Below are positions 56,691 through 64,000 of a stretch of DNA of 64,000 bases, in pieces. Source of the stretch: Gerris lacustris (taxonomy: Eukaryota; Arthropoda; Insecta; Hemiptera; Gerridae); the NCBI GenBank assembly GCA_951217055.1, contig OX578282.1, forward strand, positions 17,299,877-17,363,876, given 5' to 3'. Each line of letters opens with the position of its first letter. The stretch's first letter is position 1. The position numbers and the translations under genes were made by a program. A model generated the notes under the pieces. That model saw nothing but the letters and a program-made list of their open reading frames with translations, was not told where the DNA came from and searched no databases.

Positions 56691-57156
56691 TTTGCCACCT
56701 AACCTCAAGAATGAGATAGAGAGAGCTTTGCCACCTAACCTCAAGAATGAGATAGAGAGAGCTTTGCCACCTAACCTCAAGAATGAGATAGAGAGAGCTT
56801 TGCCACCTAACCTCAAGAATGAGATAGAGAGAGCTTTGCCACCTAACCTCAAGAATGAGATAGAGAGAGCTTTGCCACCTAACCTTAAGAATGAGATAGA
56901 GAGAGCTTTGCCACCTAACCTCAAGAATGAGATAGAGAGAGCTTTGCCACCTAACCTCAAGAATGAGATAGAGAGAGCTTTGCCACCTAACCTCAAGAAT
57001 GAGATAGAGAGAGCTTTGCCACCTAACCTCAAGAATGAGATAGAGAGAGCTTTGCCACCTAACCTCAAGAATGAGATAGAGAGAACTTTGCCACCTAACC
57101 TCAAGAATGAGATAGAGAGAACTTTGCCACCTAACCTCAAGAATGAGATAGAGAGA
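56691..57156 (+). repeat. 36-bp tandem satellite, 13 units
   Basis: The unit is GAGATAGAGAGAGCTTTGCC plus ACCTAACCTCAAGAAT. Because 36 is divisible by three and the unit lacks stops, both strands stay open: PPNLKNEIERAL repeats on plus, LSISFLRLGGKA repeats on minus. Units are nearly identical (GCTTTG to ACTTTG in two). No promoter, start context or known product supports translation. Confidence 0.92.
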
Positions 57157-57180
57157 GCTTTTTCACCAAAAACAAGCACG

Positions 57181-57999
57181 ATAATATATTTTTATGTTGC
57201 AAAAGTTTAAATTAGGATTAAAAAATAATCAAGACAATAAATATAAAGATAGAAGTAGTTAATGTCTAACTTCTTTCTAATTTATAAACATGGAAAAATA
57301 ATTTTTACAAAACTAAGGATTTCTTAAAATATTATAACAGGGTTTTATTTAACAAATATTTTTTTAAACTGACTACATCAAGAATTTTATTAGTATAAAC
57401 ATAATAACGTTTTAGTGGAGATAAAAAAATGCTTATAAGCTATTTTTAATATATCTAATAACATTTTATTACTACAATATATAAAAATATGCTACTTTCA
57501 AAATACCATGGAAAATTTAATAAGAAAAAAAAATTAGATTGGAATAAAGATAATTTAAATATATTTAACATTATGGAGGTCTGGTGACTTCTGCTTGACA
57601 TTAATGTGACTGGTTTGGAAATATAAAACATTAGTTTATGTGTAGATCAAGGTAAAACTTTAACATGTTTCTCAAAAATTAATATTGCTAAAATTATCTA
57701 CAGTTGACTAAACATGAACAATTAAAATAGTCAAAAAAGAGAACCGGTCTTTAATAAATCTTCGATAAGTGATTTAGATAGAGAAGGCTTCCTCTTAGAG
57801 TAGGTTTGCTTCTTCTTAGAATAGAAAATCACGAAAAAAAAGAGAGACTAAGAGAAAAACTGTTCCAACCAACCCTACGAATGAGATTCAGTAAGTTCTA
57901 ACCTAAAAGAGCACGTGATCTTCTAACCTAACCTCATGAATGAGTGATTATGTTTTTTTTTTAAGAACAAGAAATAACTTTTCTAACCTACAAGAGCAC
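57181..57999. other. AT-rich spacer, no gene seen
   Basis: No supported feature; diverged CTAACCTCAAGAATGAG words begin near 57870. Confidence 0.5.
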
Positions 58000-58315
58000 G
58001 TGATATTCTAACCTAACCTCAAGAATGAGGCAGATTTAACCAAACTACAAGAATGAGAGAAAAATAGTTCTTTCACCTAATTTCAAGAATAAGAGAAAGA
58101 GAGAGAGAAAGAGAGCTTCTTCACGTAATTTCAAGAATAGAGAGAGCTTTGTCAACTTAACCTCATAAATGAGAGCTCATGAGGGAGAGGGAGAAAGAGA
58201 GAGAGAGTGAGAGAGAAAGAGAGAGAGAGTGAGAGAGAAAGAGAGAGAGAGTGAGAGAGAAAGAGAGAGAGAGTGAGAGAGAGTGAGAGAGAAAGAGAGA
58301 GAGAGTGAGAGTGAA

Positions 58316-58371
<56 letters not shown>

Positions 58372-58990
58372 ATTGTACGTAATTCCGAGAATAGAGAGAG
58401 CGTTTTCAACAAATCTCAAGAAAGAGACAGAGGGAGAGAGCTTTCTCACCAAACCTCAAGAATGAGACAGAGAGCTTTTTCACCAAAGCACAAGAATGAG
58501 CAAGAGACAGAGAAAGCCTTATCACCAAATTTCAAGAATATGAGAAAAAGAGCTTTTTCACCTAATTTCAAAAATGAGAGTAAAGAGAGATTTTTCACCT
58601 AATTTCAAGAATGAGAGAAAGAGAGTTTTTTCACCTAATTTCAAGAATAGAGAGCTTTGTCAACTTAACCTCATGAATGAGAGCTCATGAGGGAGAGAGA
58701 AAAAGGGAAAGAGAGAGAGAAAGAGAGAGAGAGAGCTATTGCACGTAACTCCGAGAATAGAGACAGCTTTTTTAACAAATCTCAAGAATGAGACAGAGGG
58801 CTTTTTCACCAAAGCACAAGAATGAGAGAAAAAGAGATCTGTCATCTAATTTCAAGAATGAGAGAAATAGAGAAAGAGAGAGAGAGAGAGATAGAGAGAG
58901 AGAAAGAAAGAGAGAGAGAGAGAGAGAGCTTTTACACGTAATTTCAAGAATAGAGAGAGCTATTTCAACTTAACCTCATGAATGAGAGCT
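58000..58990 (+). repeat. Degenerate CTCAAGAATGAGA-GA satellite field
   Basis: Alternates (GA)n tracts (notably 58190-58370 and 58865-58930) with diverged copies of the ACCTAATTTCAAGAATGAGA motif related to the 36-bp satellite. It is probably an older, eroded array of the same origin. Confidence 0.8.
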
Positions 58991-60255
58991 TTTAGTATCT
59001 AACTGATTGATTGAAAGCCATTTATTACCCTGCGAAGTTAGGGTCGTCCCTCTTTCTCCCTTCAGAGCTAGCCCTCATATTGTACTAGGGGGTAAAATGG
59101 AGAGGGGGAAGGAAAAGAGGCAACGAATTTGAAAATTTAAGAGGTAAGCAGAGAGTGGTAAAGTTCTGGAAGATTTATAGCACAGAACTTCATTCCTAAT
59201 GAGTGGAAATATAAGTGTGAGAGTGAGAAGATAAACAAACAACTAGGACTGTGATAGAACACATACCGGATAATTATTGTAACAAGATACGAGTATAATT
59301 ATTATATGTCTGCTATGGTCATTTGCGTACAATATATACAATTGTAACATTATTCTCACAACATAACAATGTTCAATAAATATTTATTTTACAATGTTTT
59401 GAGTCAATTTATTATATAAATCTATTTATATATTTCTATCTTTTGTTATGATATTAGATTTTATTCACCAATATTTTAATTTTTGTAAGTACCCAGGCAA
59501 CCTAGGGTACTCCACCTAGTATGAAATAAAATACAATTTTGAGTACTTTCTCTTTTAAATATTTATATTTATTCAATATTCATTATAAAGTCAGAATACT
59601 TGCTAAAATTGGTAAAAATAAATCTTGAAGTACAGCAGAGTAATAAAAATTTGTATCCATAATTGTGCTAAAATATAAAAGCTTAATTATAACAGCTTTA
59701 ATACCATGTTATAATATAAATGGAAAAACCTTCTTATATACGGTTCTTTAAAAAGAAAAAAAAATCATGTCAAAAGCGTTTTTCCCTCTTTTTTATGTAA
59801 AGGCAAAGAGGGAAAAGTAAAATCTCGTAAATCTATCTCTAAAACGGCATGAATAAAAATAATAATAAAAAATGATTGAAAACTCGCTTATTCTCTTGAT
59901 GTAAAAAGAATTTCAGTAGATAAACAAGAAAAAAGAGGGGAGAAAAGGCTTGTTATGCCGGACAAAAAAAAAAAAAAAAAAATCTCTCGATCAACAGTTA
60001 TAAAACCAATGTGACAGTTCGTTAAATTCTCAACTGCCCATGCGGAGGAGGTAGGGACATTTTTTTTTTTTTTTTTTGGTAGGAAGTTTATTTTTACGTT
60101 AATAGTCGATTTTTAGGGGTTGAAATGGGAGGGGGAAAAGAGGGAGAAAAAGGGGAAAAAGTATTTTTTCCCCACAAACAGAGGTTGAAAGAGTTGTGAC
60201 TACAAATGATTCGATTTAACATTGGGATTCATCTCGGGTATGTTTCCCCTTTAAC

Positions 60256-60317
<62 letters not shown>

Positions 60318-61080
60318 GGCGAGAGAGAGAGGAAAAAAAGTGATTTTTTTTAATACGGAGAAGTGTAGGTATGACAAAGTTGATGTTGGATATTGAAATT
60401 TGTTTGGATGTGCGAGAGATCGGAGGAGAAAAAAAGTCGGACATCAAAACATTCTCCAGACTCATTCGCACCGAAAAAACAAACAACGCCGAATATTTGC
60501 ATTGAGCTAAATTGATTCTCCTAATTTAAAAAAAAAAAGAGACGAATGTTTATTGTGGAAGAACGAGAGAGGGTTTGAAAAAGAAGAGAGGTATAGGATC
60601 AGAGTAATTAAACTGGAGAGAACGATGTTTACTCTGTACGTAGGGAACTTGTGACAGCCACGTGGTTCAGACACTAGGAAAGGACAAATAGTAAGGGGGT
60701 GTCGCTAGGGATGTTTGAGAATTAATTTAAGGCTAGGCGCACGAGACGTGGATTTGCCGAAGGGCCTAGCAGACCCAACGCTTGTAGGACAAGGGGTTGT
60801 AGAAGACCCTACGACCTGAAGGGACAAGTGGTCAAGATAATTAGCCCTAAGGGCACGTGAGCCAACTGAATAAACTACATCTAACACAATCAAATCTTCA
60901 AAAAAGACAATGGAAAGCAATTTTAACCATTTTATTAGAAATACAAACTCGTTTTACGTATTAAACTCAACTATAATAATTGTAATGTCACAAAAGTATA
61001 TAATAAAGTTATTATAATACATAATGTTACGAAGTATTATCTATTTAAAACGAGTCTAAGACAAATTAAACTAATTAACC
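58991..61080. other. Spacer with homopolymers and a GC-richer patch
   Basis: Contains T18 at 60061-60078 and an A56 run (60259-60314). A GC-richer block at 60650-60860 contains CTAGGCGCACGAGACGTGG and has no recognisable coding or tRNA pattern. No gene supported. Confidence 0.5.
60259..60314 (+). repeat. 56-nt poly-A run
   Basis: An uninterrupted A56 homopolymer. Length in the assembly may not be exact. No retroposed gene was recognised just upstream on this strand. Confidence 0.9.
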
Positions 61081-61089
61081 TTAGATATG

Positions 61090-61250
61090 GGAGAGTCTAT
61101 GAAAGGTCATCTTAAGGAATAATATAAACTGTCTCTCTGAATAATGTAAACTTACTAATTTGTTTTGTATACTAAAACGCAGCTTTCAGTGACGGAATAT
61201 GGAAGAAATAGTTACTATCACTTATTTCTTCCACATTCCAGCACTGATAA
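61090..61250. repeat. Family P copy 2 with a 24-bp stem hairpin
   Basis: CAGTGACGGAATATGGAAGA plus AATA pairs with TATTTCTTCCACATTCCAGC plus ACTG around a 9-nt loop (61188-61246), about 21 of 24 positions matched. GTCATCTTAAGGAATAA and GCAGCTTTCAG link it to the foldback at 3.3-3.6 kb. Confidence 0.7.
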
Positions 61251-62195
61251 CGTGCAAAATTTGGATGTTTTTTGACAAAATGGCGTAGAAAATAAAACGC
61301 TTTCCACAAGTGTTATATATTTTTGTAATCTACTCTTCAATACCTTTCATTTGATACCCACCCAAAATTTAAAAAAAATATTTTCTTTCCCGTGACATCA
61401 ATCAGCCGCTATCTTGGATTCCCAGTTAATCCGACCAAGTTGCTATTCTTATTTTTTCTTTGGCCCATAAGACCGCATATTTTACTATATTTTTAGTAAC
61501 AGCAAAAATACGATTTTAGGGGGGGGGGACACGCAAAATTTCGATGTTTTTTGACAAAATGGCGCCAAAAATTGAACACGTTCCCTAAGTGATATATATA
61601 TTTGTAATCTACTCTTCAATACCTTTCATTTGTTACCCCATACAAAATTTTTAAAAAATATTTATTTTCGTGTGACATGAATTATCCGCCATCTTGGATT
61701 CCCAGTAAATCAGATCAAATTGCTAATCTTATTTTTTCTATGGCCCACCAGACCACACATTTTGCATATTTTTCTATATTTTTAGTATGAGCGGAAATAC
61801 GATTTTAGGGAGGGGGGGGGGGGGGGACACGCAAAATGTCGATTTTTTTTAACAAAATGGCGCCAAAAATTGAACACTTTTCCTAAGTGGTATATATTTT
61901 TGTAATCTACTCTTCAATACCTTTCATTTGATACCCCACTCAAAATTTAAAAAAAAAATATTTTTTCGCCTGACGTGAGTTATCCGCCATTTTGGATTTG
62001 AACAGCTGATAATTTTGAGTTCGCTATATTTTTCCTGTGTGCGCGTCAAAACAATCTTTAATATTGGAAAGTTTCACGTTTCTATCTCTTTTTATTCAAA
62101 AGTTATTGGAACCGTACAGAGTGACAGACAGACAGACACATGAACGAAACTATAAGGGTTTCTTTTTTTGGTTTTACCAACGAAAACCTAAAAAC
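61251..62195 (+). repeat. Family K, three tandem units plus right end
   Basis: Units start near 61251, 61529 and 61827. Each has GCAAAAT-TCGATGTTTTTTG, AAAATGGCG, TTGTAATCTACTCTTCAATA, CATTTGATACCC and CATCTTGGATT. G10 (61519-61528) and G15 (61812-61826) separate them. The array ends with a GACAGACAGACAGACACATG and AAGGGTTTCTTTTTTTGG end block like that of the element at 4.7 kb. Confidence 0.8.
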
Positions 62196-62384
62196 AAGTT
62201 GATCAACATGTTTTCTATTCCAAAAATTACATATAATATTAGATTTTAGATTTTAACATGTATAATACAAGAATTGTACGTGTGTTGTAAGAAATGTGTA
62301 GACTACAGCTAGCAGCAGAACGTGTATATATTTAATAGAGTTCAAATTGTAAAGATAGTACGTTTACAAGTATAGTTGCATTTA

Positions 62385-62425
62385 AGGTCTGAAGATGCCT
62401 CAAGAGGAGGTGAAATATCGTAAAT
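62385..62425 (+). repeat. Recurrent CTGAAGATG-stem-TGAAAT hairpin motif, copy 3
   Basis: AAGGTCTGAAGAT is followed by a CCTC/GAGG stem around AAGAG and then TGAAATATCG. Same layout as at 10435 and 27435. Confidence 0.5.
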
Positions 62426-63470
62426 TGAAGAAGTGTTTTATTTTAATTAATGCCCTATAAAACTAACAAGAATCAAATTAGTCAGGTTACGTGAGAGTAT
62501 TATTCCTTAAACTAATTAACTTACAAAACTAAGTACACATTACCTCTACACTTAATTAAATTATAATTAGGTAGTAATTAATAGTTAATGAAATGTTTAT
62601 ATATCCATCATAATATTTATTTAAACTTACATCTCAGAAACTCCGATCCAAAATCTAAATATTAAATCAAAAAGTCTAATAATTCTTTACACTTAGCTTG
62701 ATCCTAAAACAAAAAGCTAAATAAACAAGCACAAGTAAGAATTGTGAGTATCATAATGTTCTGAGTTCTGATGAAGTTAACGAGTAGAGACAGTACGACA
62801 GTACGGAGTCCATTGGGTCTGAGAATATCCACAAACTCCATGGCATTAACTTACTACATATATTTTAACATGACCAAATACATGAATCTATTATGTTAAT
62901 AAGGCTCCTCCTAGATAACTTCTGGATACCAACTAACAACCTGCCTGGAAATAGATAAGATAAAAACTTTAAAACATTTACAGTTATACGGTAAACAATG
63001 TCACCTAAAAGGTAAAAACTGTTATCAGGACGTGACTTGTAAAGACAAGTTAGTGAGAAGAGATACTTGATGCCGGAACAAGCACTTACTTTCGAACCGT
63101 TGTGGTTTAAGTAAGTTACAGTAGAGGAAATAACTAACTTGAAACAAAAACGATCACGAAGTATCGTTATCACCTGAAGTATTTGTTACTGCTTTATTTA
63201 GACATGCTGGTAATTATAATTATTAAGGGCACATTTAAGGCAAAATCTATTGTAGTATTTTGCTGTAATACAAAAGAAAGGATTAAAATAAAGTAGAGGC
63301 AGGCTTTATAAGTGCAGAACAGAATCAGAAATCACTCATGCGTAGAAGAGGAGTAAGCGTAATGATTATTTGTCAAGAATAATAGAATAAGAAGAGTTAA
63401 ATATAAGATTAACTTGAGAAATCTTAATAAATAAAAAGAAACAGTCTCTCCACGGAACATAATATATTAG
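62426..63470. other. AT-rich spacer, no supported gene
   Basis: A 102-codon minus frame (62865-63173) has no recognisable motif and is not called. Confidence 0.4.
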
Positions 63471-63474
63471 TACA

Positions 63475-64000
63475 TTACGCGTCGAGTACGGAAAGTAGCA
63501 TTTTGCATGCGAGTGTGGAGTTTGCACCCGAGCGACAGCGAGGGTTGAAAAACCACACGAGCAATGCAAAATGCCGTTTTCGCACGAGTTGCGTACCGTA
63601 CTTTATCTACGATTGTTAGATTTAAATTATAAATACAGAAAAAAATAAACTTGCTGTATGTAAGTTCGTATCTCTCTCTTGATAAAGATGGGATTAATTC
63701 TTGAGTTGTATGTTTTGCCGAATTAATTATTTCTGGAGGAGTATTATTCTCCACATTTTCGTCAAAGTCACTTGATTCACTTATTGTTTTTCACTAAAAA
63801 CTCGATATAAACAGTTATTTTAATAAAAGAACTGCAAATTAGTTTTGTTAAATGTAAACAAACTTGCTAATCGTGCGTAAAGCTGAAGAATTCCTCTTCT
63901 TTACCGCACACTGTGTGGTAAAGAAGAGGAATTGTTCAGTTCTATGAGACGCGCATGCGCAATGAATGCAAGTACGTAAATAATCACTTTCTACGCATCT
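63475..64000 (-). mobile_element. Crypton-like family G, cut by the window edge
   Basis: The minus strand carries NNTPPEIINSAKHTTQEL and LSRERYELTYSKFI. The start codon position reads ATA. A near-perfect 22-bp palindrome (63889-63933, AATTCCTCTTCTTTACCGCA and complement) is present as in the 46.8-kb copy, so both belong to one subfamily. The element continues beyond 64000. Confidence 0.65.

Noticed and set aside
56400..57210. Long reading frames on both strands (259 and 172 codons)
   Set aside because: They follow from the 36-bp stop-free satellite and adjoining GA repeat; no start context, domain or codon bias.
58152..58973. Leu-Ser-rich and Glu-Arg-rich frames
   Set aside because: Translation of GA repeats.
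60650..60860. GC-richer block as a possible exon or RNA gene
   Set aside because: No open frame with known motif and no clear RNA fold by eye; left as spacer.

Overview
This is a repeat-dominated, very AT-rich stretch of animal nuclear DNA. There are no bacterial-style operons or ribosome binding sites. Long intergenic tracts are filled with short non-autonomous transposons, tandem satellites, foldback elements and simple repeats. An arthropod is the best guess. The evidence is a jockey-type LINE reverse-transcriptase remnant, a MADF-domain (Myb/SANT-like) transposon gene remnant, an ISXO2/Merlin-type transposase, hAT and Harbinger-like elements and Crypton-like repeats. I cannot name the order or species from sequence alone.

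Only two coding regions are convincing. (1) At 29809-30762 on the minus strand is an intact 317-residue ISXO2-like (IS1595/Merlin superfamily) DDE transposase. (2) At 39199-40086 on the plus strand is a compact, apparently intronless class I terpene synthase. It has its own TATA box and polyadenylation signal. The reading frame carries an aspartate-rich motif, an NSE-like motif and a C-terminal RY motif, but is cut by a single in-frame TAA at 39910-39912, and homology resumes in the same frame straight after the stop. The layout resembles the trichodiene-synthase-like branch of terpene cyclases, which is not standard animal metabolism. This is the most interesting object in the window.

Layout: 1-13 kb is AT-rich spacer with scattered MITEs, tRNA-like SINE fragments, an LTR end with a primer-binding site, and foldbacks. 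13-22.5 kb holds the first Crypton-like repeat, a 64-bp satellite grown from inside a dispersed repeat, a hAT element with a clean 8-bp target duplication, a jockey fragment and a 34-bp satellite. 22.5-29 kb holds dispersed families, one with a nested MITE, and a 5S-rRNA-like module. 29-31 kb is the transposase. 31-39 kb is layered repeats and three strong foldbacks. 39-41 kb is the terpene synthase followed by a perfect 55-bp tandem array. 41-54 kb is MITEs, a tandem pair of Crypton-like repeats, a Harbinger-like element with a broken MADF gene inside a hAT-like element, and a repeat split by two later insertions. 54-61 kb is purine-rich on the plus strand with GA satellites and a 56-nt poly-A run. 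61-64 kb is a three-unit tandem repeat and another Crypton-like copy.

Family letters (A-K, F, P, T) are labels local to this window, assigned by comparing copies with each other. No database search was run. Boundaries of diverged repeats are approximate.
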